The position numbers and the translations under genes were made by a program. This document shows positions 1-6,687 of a DNA stretch of 26,451 nucleotides, one piece after another. Origin of the DNA: an uncultured Chloroflexota bacterium (GTDB lineage Bacteria > Chloroflexota > Anaerolineae > Caldilineales > Caldilineaceae). Numbering within the stretch: the stretch's first letter is position 1; every line of letters starts with the position of its first letter. The notes beneath the pieces are model-generated. The model was not told the origin of the DNA, searched no databases, and saw nothing but the letters and a program-made list of their open reading frames with translations. The DNA is taken from assembly GCA_903858085.1 (NCBI GenBank), contig CAIOHJ010000093.1, forward strand, positions 1 to 26,451, given 5' to 3'.

Positions 1-77
1 CCATCGGGGCGCTAAACAAACCAGGCCAATGCCGGGGAGAGCCTGAACGACTCCTGTGCCGAATGGCTCAACTCTCT

Positions 78-301
78 GCTCAGAGCCCCGACCGTAAGGG
101 AGGGTTCTTCGACTTTCTCACTGGCTCACTTCAAAAGCCTGCTCAGAGCCCCGACCATCGGGGAGGGCTCAGCACACGCTCCCTCTGGCATCCAACGTAT
201 GTAGGGGCGGCGATCCGCCCTGTCGTGCAGCAACAAGATGCACCAATGGCGGGGAAATGCAAGAAAGAGAAAGACCCTCCCTTACGGTCGGGGCTCTGAG
301 C
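78..301. repeat. 28-bp repeat in inverted and direct copies
   Basis: The 28 bases at 78-105 (beginning GCTCAGAGCCCCGACC) recur exactly as the reverse complement at 274-301. A third, diverged copy lies in direct orientation at 141-170. The inverted pair encloses about 170 bp, so the unit resembles a small non-autonomous element or a REP-type intergenic repeat. A degraded match also sits at about 567-579. No transposase is present nearby, so mobility is only inferred. Confidence 0.65.
202..221. repeat. Short palindromic repeat
   Basis: AGGGGCGG and TCCGCCCT face each other around a short spacer and can form a hairpin with one bulge. Similar GC-rich palindromes are dispersed in intergenic DNA of many Chloroflexota and cyanobacteria. 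Nothing here shows a function. Confidence 0.4.
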
Positions 302-368
302 GGTTCACCTGACGCAGCACCTCCCGCGTCGCCGCCAATTCTTCCGCCAACCGCTGGTTTTCGATTCG
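282..368 (-). pseudogene. Remnant of a coiled-coil gene 3' end, copy 1
   Basis: On the minus strand this reads IENQRLAEELAATREVLRQ followed by VNRSEPRP and a TAA stop at 282-284, a heptad-like helical segment. The same frame is closed by a stop just upstream (about 393-401), so no start and no full domain remain. It lies inside the 67-bp direct repeat, so it is best seen as a duplicated, decayed gene end. A chance open frame in GC-rich DNA cannot be excluded. Confidence 0.3.
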
Positions 369-393
369 CACGACCCATCGGGGCGGATGAGTT
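368..393. repeat. Dispersed 26-bp repeat, copy 1 (other copy at 25553)
   Basis: The 26 bases here match 25553-25578, near the other end of the window, with two mismatches; the shared core is CCCATCGGGGCGGATGA. A partial core, CCATCGGGGCG, also begins the window at position 2. It contains a CGCCCC...GGGGCG-type palindrome and belongs to a dispersed intergenic family. Confidence 0.6.
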
Positions 394-410
394 TAGAGAC
401 GGCACGCACA

Positions 411-524
411 CGCACGGAAGGCACTCCAAAGAGGGCGAAGTATCCCTTCGCCCTACAAACAGCCCTCCAGCCACCCCGCACGGAAGGCACTCCAAAGAGG
501 GCGAGGTGTCCCTTCGCCCTGCAA
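411..524. repeat. 48-bp direct repeat with internal hairpin, two copies
   Basis: Positions 411-458 and 477-524 are nearly identical and lie 66 bp apart. Each carries an inverted repeat: AGGGCGAAG (432-440) pairs with CTTCGCCCT (446-454) around a 5-base loop. In copy two, AGGGCGAGG (498-506) pairs with CTTCGCCCT (512-520). The change A to G in the second stem keeps a G-U pair, which suggests that RNA-level folding is tolerated or maintained. Confidence 0.7.
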
Positions 525-566
525 CCTGCAGGCAACGCCCTGCCCTGTGACACGGACATGACGGGG

Positions 567-690
567 CGGGGCCCTGAGCGGTTCACCTGACGCGGCACCT
601 CCCGCGTCGCCGCCAATTCTTCCGCCAACCGCTGGTTTTCTTTCGCAGCCGTTCGTTCTCTGCGTGTAGATCCAGGTTGAAAGGCTACAC
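567..690 (-). pseudogene. Remnant of a coiled-coil gene 3' end, copy 2 (frameshifted)
   Basis: The minus strand reads ENQRLAEELAATREVPRQ in one frame. Immediately upstream, NLDLHAENERLRKK appears in another frame. Inserting one A in the A-rich stretch at about 641-646 would join them into one continuous charged helix, so this looks like a frameshifted remnant. No start, partner domain or ribosome site is present. The protein family is not recognised. Confidence 0.3.
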
Positions 691-694
691 CCTC

Positions 695-728
695 TTGTCA
701 AGGCTGAATCGTTACGCGCTGTTGACAA
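695..728. promoter_or_regulatory. Inverted repeat overlapping -35, candidate operator
   Basis: TTGTCAA (695-701) and TTGACAA (722-728) form a perfect 7-bp inverted pair separated by 20 bp, and the right arm covers the -35 hexamer of the promoter at 722-750. This placement is what a repressor or activator site would show, but the arms are short and the spacing may be coincidental. Confidence 0.3.
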
Positions 729-750
729 ATGGCCAGAACTCCGCTATATT
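722..750 (+). promoter_or_regulatory. Sigma-70 promoter of the sugar-catabolism operon
   Basis: A perfect -35 box TTGACA (722-727), a 17-bp spacer and a -10 box TATATT (745-750, five of six consensus) lie 40 bp upstream of the first gene. Transcription would start near 757 and give a leader of about 33 nt. A weak ribosome site AAGG (781-784) precedes the ATG at 790. Confidence 0.75.
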
Positions 751-789
751 CTCTTCAAATGTGCTGAACAAAATGGCTGAAAGGTCTCC

Positions 790-2091
790 ATGCAGCTACC
801 CGTCTTCGACAGTGCCGATATCGTTGTGCTCGGTGCCGGCTCCGCTGGCTGCACCGCCGCAATCGCCGCCGCACGGACCGGCGCCGACACCCTGCTGATC
901 GAACGCTACGGCTTCCTGGGCGGCTCTTCAACCCAGGTGCTGGACACTTTCTACGGCTTCTACCTGCCCGGCAACGACACCCGCCGCGTCGTCGGCGGCA
1001 TTCCCTGGCAAATTGTGGAAAAGCTGCGCCGCTCCGACAAGGTGCTTGAACGCCCCAGCAGCTACGGCGCAGGCCAGGCCATCACCTACGACCCCCCAAC
1101 CTTGCAACGGGTCTGGGAAGAGAGCGCACTCGAAGCCGGTGTGCGGCTGCGGCTGCATACCTTTTGCCTCGATGTCCTCAAAGAAGACAGCCGTGTGACC
1201 AGCCTCGTCGTCGGCGGCAAAAGCGGCATGGGACAAATTACCGGCAAACTCTTCGTGGATACCTCCGGAGACGCCGATCTCTGTTTTCGCGCCGGCGTGC
1301 CCTTCCAGCCCGCCGGCGAGGATGGCCCAGCCCAGTCGTTGACCACGACCTTCCGTGTCGGCAACGTCGACGAAACACGCGCCCTGCAGGTCAAACGCAG
1401 CGACCTGGTACGGCTGATGAAAGAAGCCAACCTCAGCGGCGACTACCGCCTGCCACGCGAAGAGGGCAGCGTTCACCGCACACCCCTGCGCGGGGTCGTG
1501 GCCACAAACCTGACACGCGTCGCCTATGTCGACGGCACCGACCCGGTCGAGCTGACCAAGGCCGAAGTGGAAGGACGAGCACAGGCCATGGAATATGTGC
1601 GCTTTCTGCGCGAACGCATCCCCGGCTACGAAGCAGCCTACCTGATCAACTTCAGCACCCAGATCGGCATCCGCGAAACCCGTCGCGTCTTCGGCGATTA
1701 CCGCCTCACACGCGAAGATGTGCTCAACGCCCGCCATTTCCCCGATGCCATCGCCCAGTGCGGCGCCCCCATCGAAGATCACCACCCCGGCAGCGATACC
1801 CGCTGGGAATACCTGCCCGCCGGCGCAACCTACGATATCCCGTTTCGCGCACTGCTCCCACAAACCCTCGACAATGTGCTCACCGCCGGCCGCTGTCTCT
1901 CTGCTACCCACGACGCACACGCTTCCGTACGCAGCATGGGGCAGTGCATGGCCATGGGACAGGCCGCAGGCACTGCCGCCGCCTCTGCGTTGCAAACCGG
2001 CAACAACGTGCGCGCTGTGGAGATCGCACAGCTCCAACAGCAGCTGCGCCGCGACGGCGCACTCTTTTCCGGAACAACACCCATCCCATGA
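790..2091 (+). CDS. FAD-dependent oxidoreductase (FAD_oxidored family)
   Basis: This 433-residue protein has an N-terminal dinucleotide-binding fold: a hydrophobic strand, then GAGSAG (residues 15-20), and a Glu at 38 that would hold the FAD ribose. GFLGGSSTQ follows, typical of the FAD_oxidored/thiazole-biosynthesis-like group. The C-terminal part contains a second conserved nucleotide-binding segment (GRCLSATHDAHASVRSMGQC, about residues 369-388). The substrate cannot be read from the sequence; relatives sit in sugar, polyol or uronate operons, which fits the neighbours. It is cytosolic, with no signal peptide. The ATG at 790 has a short AAGG site and lies just behind a strong promoter. Its stop overlaps the next start (ATGA), so it is the first gene of a coupled operon. 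Confidence 0.85.
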   Translation: MQLPVFDSADIVVLGAGSAGCTAAIAAARTGADTLLIERYGFLGGSSTQVLDTFYGFYLPGNDTRRVVGGIPWQIVEKLRRSDKVLERPSSYGAGQAITYDPPTLQRVWEESALEAGVRLRLHTFCLDVLKEDSRVTSLVVGGKSGMGQITGKLFVDTSGDADLCFRAGVPFQPAGEDGPAQSLTTTFRVGNVDETRALQVKRSDLVRLMKEANLSGDYRLPREEGSVHRTPLRGVVATNLTRVAYVDGTDPVELTKAEVEGRAQAMEYVRFLRERIPGYEAAYLINFSTQIGIRETRRVFGDYRLTREDVLNARHFPDAIAQCGAPIEDHHPGSDTRWEYLPAGATYDIPFRALLPQTLDNVLTAGRCLSATHDAHASVRSMGQCMAMGQAAGTAAASALQTGNNVRAVEIAQLQQQLRRDGALFSGTTPIP

Positions 2092-3062
2092 TTCTGGCCG
2101 GCATCGACCTGGGCGGCACCAAAATTGCAGTCGCCGTCGTGGAACAGCAGAGCAGCCGCGTGCTGGCACACAGCTACGCACCGACTGACTCCCCCCAAGG
2201 GCCAGACGCCGTGCTGCAACGGATCGCTACCTTGGTGCACACCACCTGCGCCCAGGCCGGCTTCACCGCAGCAGACCTGGCCGCAGTCGGGCTGGGCGTG
2301 CCAGGCGTCTACGATCTGGCCACCGGCCACACCCACTTCCTGCCCAACCTCGCCGGTGCATGGCGTGATGTGCCAGCCGGCCCGACCCTTCACCACGCAC
2401 TGGGCAGACCCGTCTGGCTGATCAACGACGCACGTGCCTTCGTCCTGGCCGAAACCCTCCTGGGCGCAGGACGCAACGCACACACGGTGGTAGGGCTCAC
2501 CCTGGGCACCGGAATCGGAGGCGGCATCGCAGTGGACGGACAACTCTGGGAAGGACTCGACGGCACCGCAGGAGAGGTCGGCCACCTGACAATGAACCTG
2601 GACGGCCCACTCTGCAACTGCGGCAACCGCGGCTGCCTGGAAACCTACGCCAGCGGCCTGGCCATCGCCAGACTCGCAGCACACCGCCTGGCAACAGCCC
2701 CCGAAAGCCTGCTGCTCCACCTGGCAGGCGGTGCAGCAGAAGAGGTCACCCCCGCAATGGTCGGGCAGGCAGCCGCAGCCAACGATGCCGTGGCACAGTC
2801 GATTCTGGCACAGGTCACCCGCTATCTGGGCGCAGGTGTGGCCAACCTCGTCACAACGCTGAGCCCAGATTGTGTGATCCTGGGCGGCAGTGTGGCCAAT
2901 CTCGGCGAACAGCTCTTGACACCCGTGCGCGCCGTCGTGCGCGACCGCTGTCGAGCCATTCCAGTGGATCGGGTGCGAATCGTACAGGCCGAACTCGGCC
3001 TCGATGCAGGTGCCCTCGGCGCCGCGCTCTGGGCAGGAGCAAAAACGGAGAAGATCCCATGA
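2088..3062 (+). CDS. ROK-family sugar kinase (glucokinase-like)
   Basis: The 324-residue protein starts at the ATG that overlaps the previous stop. It shows the ATP-binding DLGGTK (residues 7-12), the catalytic Asp in IND (Asp114), a GTGIGGG phosphate loop (140-146), the EVGH metal histidine (His166) and the ROK zinc motif CNCGNRGC (176-183). It lacks the N-terminal helix-turn-helix of ROK repressors, so it should be an enzyme phosphorylating a hexose or amino sugar, perhaps the sugar brought in by the importer at 6688-11293. Glucose, N-acetylmannosamine and mannose cannot be told apart by eye. Its stop overlaps the next start. Confidence 0.88.
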   Translation: MILAGIDLGGTKIAVAVVEQQSSRVLAHSYAPTDSPQGPDAVLQRIATLVHTTCAQAGFTAADLAAVGLGVPGVYDLATGHTHFLPNLAGAWRDVPAGPTLHHALGRPVWLINDARAFVLAETLLGAGRNAHTVVGLTLGTGIGGGIAVDGQLWEGLDGTAGEVGHLTMNLDGPLCNCGNRGCLETYASGLAIARLAAHRLATAPESLLLHLAGGAAEEVTPAMVGQAAAANDAVAQSILAQVTRYLGAGVANLVTTLSPDCVILGGSVANLGEQLLTPVRAVVRDRCRAIPVDRVRIVQAELGLDAGALGAALWAGAKTEKIP

Positions 3063-4192
3063 CAACGACCTCCCCCCAACCACCAGTGCAGCCAGCCGCC
3101 TACACCGGCACCGTGGGAGAAAAACAGCCGACACGCCCCGCAGCAGAGCTCCCCTATCGCCCACCCACCCCCAAAAATCGCCCCGGCATCGGGCTGATCG
3201 GCTGCGGCGGCATCACCGCACACCACCTCACCGCCTACCGCGCAGCAGGCTACCCCGTCGTGGCGCTGTGTGACCCCGACCTCGCACGCGCCCAAGAGCG
3301 AAGAGCCACCTTCTACCCCGACGCCGCCATCTACACAGATGCCCGCGACCTGCTGCGCCGCGAAGAGGTCGAAGTGGTGGACATCGCCACCCACCCCTCC
3401 GAACGGGTGGCGCTGATCGAGGCCGCCTTGATGGCCCACAAGCATGTCCTCAGCCAAAAACCTTTTGTGCTCGACCTCGACACCGGCGAACGACTCTGCG
3501 CGCTGGCAGAGAAAAAAGGTCTGCACCTCGCCGTCAACCAAAACGGAAGATGGGCACCCCATGTCGCCTACCTCCGGCTGGCAGTGGCCGCCGGGCTGCT
3601 CGGCGAGTTGACCAGCGCAGACCTCTCCGTCCACTGGGACCACTCCTGGGTCGTCGGTACCCCCTTCGACAAGATCGACGACCTGCTGCTCTACGACTTT
3701 GCCATCCACTGGTTCGATATGCTGACCTGCTACTTTGGCGCCGAAGAGCCGCAGCAGGTCTTCGCAGCCGTCCGCCGCACACGCAGCCAACGCCCCCGCC
3801 CCCCCATGCTCGCCCACGTCCTCGTCGACTATCCGTCCGCACAGGCGACACTCAGTTTCAACGCCACCACCACAACAGGACAGCACGACCGCACCTTTCT
3901 GGTCGGAACAGAGGCAACCGCCCTGAGCAGCGGACCTGGCTTGCAAGAACAGCACGTGCAGATCTTCACCGCAGAAGGCGTCGCTGCCCCCCAGCTGCAC
4001 GGGCAGTGGTTTCCAGATGGCTTTCATGGCACCATGGCCGAACTGCTCTGCGCCATCGAAGAAAAACGCCCCCCCTCCCATCACGCAGCAGACACCCTGC
4101 GCAGCCTGGCGCTCGCCTTTGCAGCCATCGGCAGCGCCCACGACGGACAGCCCAAACGCCCCGGCCAGGTGCGCCGCCTGCCCGCCGCCTGA
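3059..4192 (+). CDS. Gfo/Idh/MocA-family oxidoreductase 1
   Basis: This 377-residue NAD(P)-dependent sugar or inositol dehydrogenase homologue has a nucleotide-binding GLIGCGGI (residues 45-52), a QKP (133-135) in place of the usual EKP catalytic-lysine motif, and a D-x3-H-x2-D pattern (Asp213, His217, Asp220) in the C-terminal substrate domain. The first 40 residues are rich in Pro and Thr and look unstructured. The ATG at 3059 overlaps the kinase stop by four bases. It probably oxidises or reduces a ring hydroxyl of a sugar, sugar acid or cyclitol together with the second family member downstream. The substrate is not predictable from sequence. Confidence 0.87.
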   Translation: MTTTSPQPPVQPAAYTGTVGEKQPTRPAAELPYRPPTPKNRPGIGLIGCGGITAHHLTAYRAAGYPVVALCDPDLARAQERRATFYPDAAIYTDARDLLRREEVEVVDIATHPSERVALIEAALMAHKHVLSQKPFVLDLDTGERLCALAEKKGLHLAVNQNGRWAPHVAYLRLAVAAGLLGELTSADLSVHWDHSWVVGTPFDKIDDLLLYDFAIHWFDMLTCYFGAEEPQQVFAAVRRTRSQRPRPPMLAHVLVDYPSAQATLSFNATTTTGQHDRTFLVGTEATALSSGPGLQEQHVQIFTAEGVAAPQLHGQWFPDGFHGTMAELLCAIEEKRPPSHHAADTLRSLALAFAAIGSAHDGQPKRPGQVRRLPAA

Positions 4193-4246
4193 CCACAACG
4201 CCGTCACAGACCCAAGGCCCGCCATTGTTTGCAAGGAGAGTGCACG

Positions 4247-5323
4247 ATGTCCAAACTCAAAGTCGTCGGCATCAACTTTGACCACATGCACATGGGCGAT
4301 CTGCTGCGACACGCCCACGAACACCCCGACGTCGAAATCGCCGGGATCTGCGACGAACAGCCAGAACGCATGGCCACCGCCGCCCACAATTTTGCCATTC
4401 CCCCAACACACCTCTTCACCGACTACCGCGCATGTCTCGAAACCACCAGACCCGATTTTGTCATCCTCTGCCCGGCCACCGCCACACACGGGCTGTGGGT
4501 CGAACGCGTGGCCCCCTACAATGTGCATGTGCTGATGGAAAAACCCTTTGCCGCCTCCCTGGCAGAGGCAGACCAAATGATCGCCGCCATGGCCACAACC
4601 GGCCGACAGATGGTGATCAACTGGCCCTTGGCCTGGTACCCCCCCCATGTCACCAGCAAACGGCTGATCGACGAAGGCGTGATCGGCAAAGTGCTTGAGG
4701 TGCACTACTACGACGGCAACCGCGGCCCACTCTACCACCTGGCAGACAAGGTCGAGGTGACAGACGAACAGCTCGCTGACGGCAAAAACCAGAGCTGGTT
4801 CTACCGCCGCAGCCAGGGCGGCGGCTCGCTGCTCGATTATCTCGGCTACGGGGTAACCTTGGGCACCTGGTATCACGACGGCGACAAACCGATCGATGTC
4901 ACCACCCTGGTCGATGAGCCCCCCGGCCTTGAAGTCGACGAACACAGCATCACCCTGGCTCGCTACGCCAAAGGGCTGTCCAAATTTGAAACCCGCTGGG
5001 GCACCTTCACCGACCCGTGGACACACCAACCGCAACCCAAATGTGGCTTTGTCATCGTGGGCTCCCAAGGAACCATCAGCTCCTACGACTACGAATCGAC
5101 CGTTCGGGTGCAGACGCACGCCCACCCAGAAGGAGAAGTGCTGCCCGTAGACAAGCTGCAGCCCCCCTTCCAAAACCCCATCCAAAACTTCGTGCACTGC
5201 TTGCGCACCGGCGCAGCCGTGCATGGCCCCCTCTCCCCGACAATCTGCCGCATCGGCCAGCAAATTGTCGACACCGCAGTGCTCAGCGCCCGCGAGCGCC
5301 GCACCCTGCCTTTGATTGCGTAA
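4247..5323 (+). CDS. Gfo/Idh/MocA-family oxidoreductase 2
   Basis: This 358-residue protein is only distantly similar to its neighbour. The N-terminal glycine motif is degenerate (GINFDHMH, residues 8-15), but the EKP motif is intact (98-100), and GGGSLLDYLGYG (191-202) matches the substrate-domain loop. The start is the ATG at 4247, placed nine bases after AAGGAG (4233-4238); an in-frame TTG at 4229 lacks such a site. The loss of the standard GxGxxG loop may change cofactor handling. Two diverged paralogues in one operon suggest successive redox steps, such as oxidation at one carbon and reduction at another. Confidence 0.85.
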   Translation: MSKLKVVGINFDHMHMGDLLRHAHEHPDVEIAGICDEQPERMATAAHNFAIPPTHLFTDYRACLETTRPDFVILCPATATHGLWVERVAPYNVHVLMEKPFAASLAEADQMIAAMATTGRQMVINWPLAWYPPHVTSKRLIDEGVIGKVLEVHYYDGNRGPLYHLADKVEVTDEQLADGKNQSWFYRRSQGGGSLLDYLGYGVTLGTWYHDGDKPIDVTTLVDEPPGLEVDEHSITLARYAKGLSKFETRWGTFTDPWTHQPQPKCGFVIVGSQGTISSYDYESTVRVQTHAHPEGEVLPVDKLQPPFQNPIQNFVHCLRTGAAVHGPLSPTICRIGQQIVDTAVLSARERRTLPLIA

Positions 5324-5342
5324 GAATTGAGCGTTTTGATGC

Positions 5343-5525
5343 GTGACCCGACTGGCAGAAAAGGTCGCCGGCGCAGCCAGCGCCATCGGAGATGCCGCCG
5401 CACTCTTTCTGCTCTCAGACAAGACTCGCTTTGTCACCGGCACCGTGCTGACGGCGGATGGCCGCTGGACACGCTCCCTGGAGACGCTCAGACGAGGACA
5501 GTCAGATGAAGGACAACCCAAATGA
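5343..5525 (+). pseudogene. Internally deleted short-chain dehydrogenase remnant
   Basis: The 60-codon frame begins with a GTG and reads MTRLAEKVAGAASAIG, which resembles an SDR N terminus (usual form KVAxVTGAASGIG). It then jumps to DAAALFLLSDKTRFVTGTVL plus TADGRWT, the canonical SDR C terminus (usual form LFLxSDxxxFxTGxxLxVDGG). The roughly 190 residues between, including the catalytic Ser and YxxxK, are missing. No clear ribosome site is seen. Its TGA overlaps the ATG of the next gene, so the scar may still couple translation. It is almost certainly not an enzyme. Confidence 0.75.
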
Positions 5526-6448
5526 GTAAGATTCGTACGGTTCTCGGCGACATCGAACCGACCATGCTGGGCGTCACCTACATGCACGAGCATCTCATCA
5601 CCCACCCGCCCGCCAGCCTCCTCGACCGCGACCTGGCGATGGAAAGCCGCGCCGCGGCGGCGCGCGAGCTCAGCCATTTCCATCTTGCGGGCGGACGCAG
5701 CCTGGTGGAGATGACCCCGCGCGACTATGGCCGCGACCCGCTGGCGCTGCGCGAGATTGGGGCGGCGACAGGCGTCCATATTCTCTGCACAACCGGCTGG
5801 CTCAAAGACAAACTGTGCCGCCCGTGGGTGGCAGAGCGCACAGTCGCTGACCTGGCAGACGAGATGATCCGCGAGATCACCGTCGGCATCGACGAGACCG
5901 GCGTGCGCGCCGGCGTGGTCAAGGCAGCGTCGAGCCTGAACACGATCACCCCCGCCGAAGAAAAGGTCTTCCGCGCAGCGGCGCGCGCCCACCTCGCCAC
6001 CGGCGCGCTGATCAGCACCCACACCGAAATGGGCACGATGGCGCTGGAACAGGTCGAGCTGCTGCGCAGTGAAGGGGTGGCGCCAGAACGCATCCTGGTC
6101 GGACACCTCGACCACAAACCCGATCTCGAGTACTGGCGCGCCGTCGCACAAACCGGCGCCAACCTGGGCATCGACCAGATCGGCAAAGAAAAGTATCTCC
6201 CCGACAGCCGCCGCATCGAGCTGATCCTGGCCATGGTGGCGGAAGGCTACGCAGCCCAGCTCTGTCTGGCCGGCGACCTGGCCCGCACCTCCTACTGGCC
6301 GTCGTACGGCACAGGGGGCGGGCCCGGGCTGACCTACATCCTATGGCGCTTTCTGCCCTGGCTGCGCGAGCGCGGCCTCGACCCACAGACCGTCGAAGCC
6401 ATGCTGGTGGCCACCCCCGCACGCCTGCTGCAGTTGGAAAGGGCGTGA
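5522..6448 (+). CDS. Phosphotriesterase-family metal hydrolase
   Basis: The 308-residue protein keeps every metal ligand of the amidohydrolase-fold PTE family: MHEHL (His22, His24), the bridging lysine in VVKAAS (Lys134), His167 in STHTEMG, His195 in VGHLDH and Asp252 in LAGDLAR. Most PTE homologues are lactonases or esterases rather than organophosphatases. Beside two Gfo/Idh/MocA dehydrogenases and an FAD enzyme, hydrolysis of a sugar lactone made by the dehydrogenases is a reasonable inference. The ATG overlaps the SDR remnant stop. The last codon is followed by about 240 bp before the transporter genes. Confidence 0.87.
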   Translation: MSKIRTVLGDIEPTMLGVTYMHEHLITHPPASLLDRDLAMESRAAAARELSHFHLAGGRSLVEMTPRDYGRDPLALREIGAATGVHILCTTGWLKDKLCRPWVAERTVADLADEMIREITVGIDETGVRAGVVKAASSLNTITPAEEKVFRAAARAHLATGALISTHTEMGTMALEQVELLRSEGVAPERILVGHLDHKPDLEYWRAVAQTGANLGIDQIGKEKYLPDSRRIELILAMVAEGYAAQLCLAGDLARTSYWPSYGTGGGPGLTYILWRFLPWLRERGLDPQTVEAMLVATPARLLQLERA

Positions 6449-6469
6449 ACCCCTTGTGCGTTTCACAAG

Positions 6470-6498
6470 ATGACAACACGCGACGGTTGTGGTAGACT
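6470..6498 (+). promoter_or_regulatory. Candidate promoter of the ABC transporter operon
   Basis: ATGACA (6470-6475, five of six consensus), a 17-bp spacer and TAGACT (6493-6498, four of six) suggest a start near 6505 and a leader of about 180 nt. Immediately before it, CTTGTG and CACAAG (6453-6469) form a short hairpin that could be a weak terminator of the upstream operon. Just before the ribosome site, TGTGAAA (6640-6646) and TTTCACA (6663-6669) form another inverted pair. Confidence 0.45.
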
Positions 6499-6687
6499 CC
6501 TGGCAGATCGACAGCACGCTGCACAACGCTCGATTTCTGCGGCACCTGCGCTACAAAGCGCGCCGGTTGCCCCCCTGCTGCGTATGCAGCCACATTGTGG
6601 CAGACATCAAGAGCCCCCTCTGCACAGAGAAGGCCCTGATGTGAAATTTTCTGGTCCATACTTTTCACACAAGAGAGGAGACAACAC

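Larger units (their letters stand above)
296..640. repeat. 67-bp direct repeat, two copies (296-362 and 574-640)
   Basis: The segment 296-362 recurs at 574-640, offset 278 bp, with only a few substitutions. Similarity fades into related but diverged sequence beyond 640. The repeat carries the coiled-coil gene-end remnant on the minus strand. A tandem segmental duplication followed by divergence explains it best. Confidence 0.75.
1..721. other. Gene-free, repeat-rich intergenic region
   Basis: No intact gene is visible in this stretch. The open frames found here are short, overlap on both strands and have no recognisable domains. The region is instead built of several repeat families (listed separately): a 28-bp sequence present in direct and inverted copies, a 67-bp direct repeat, a 48-bp direct repeat containing a hairpin, and a short palindrome. 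Remnants of a coiled-coil gene end can be read on the minus strand. It looks like a site where intergenic repeats and decayed gene ends have accumulated upstream of the promoter at 722-750. Confidence 0.7.

Noticed and set aside
1164..2087. Long in-frame extension upstream of the ROK kinase
   Set aside because: The kinase frame stays open back to 1164, but the extension overlaps the FAD oxidoreductase in another frame and is Arg/Pro-rich. The ATG at 2088 gives a full-length ROK protein.
2822..6151. A 1109-codon open frame on the minus strand
   Set aside because: It lies antisense to the kinase, dehydrogenase and hydrolase genes, all of which have clear family motifs. Its product is rich in Gly, His, Cys and Val with no recognisable domain. 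Long antisense frames are expected opposite GC-rich codon-biased genes.
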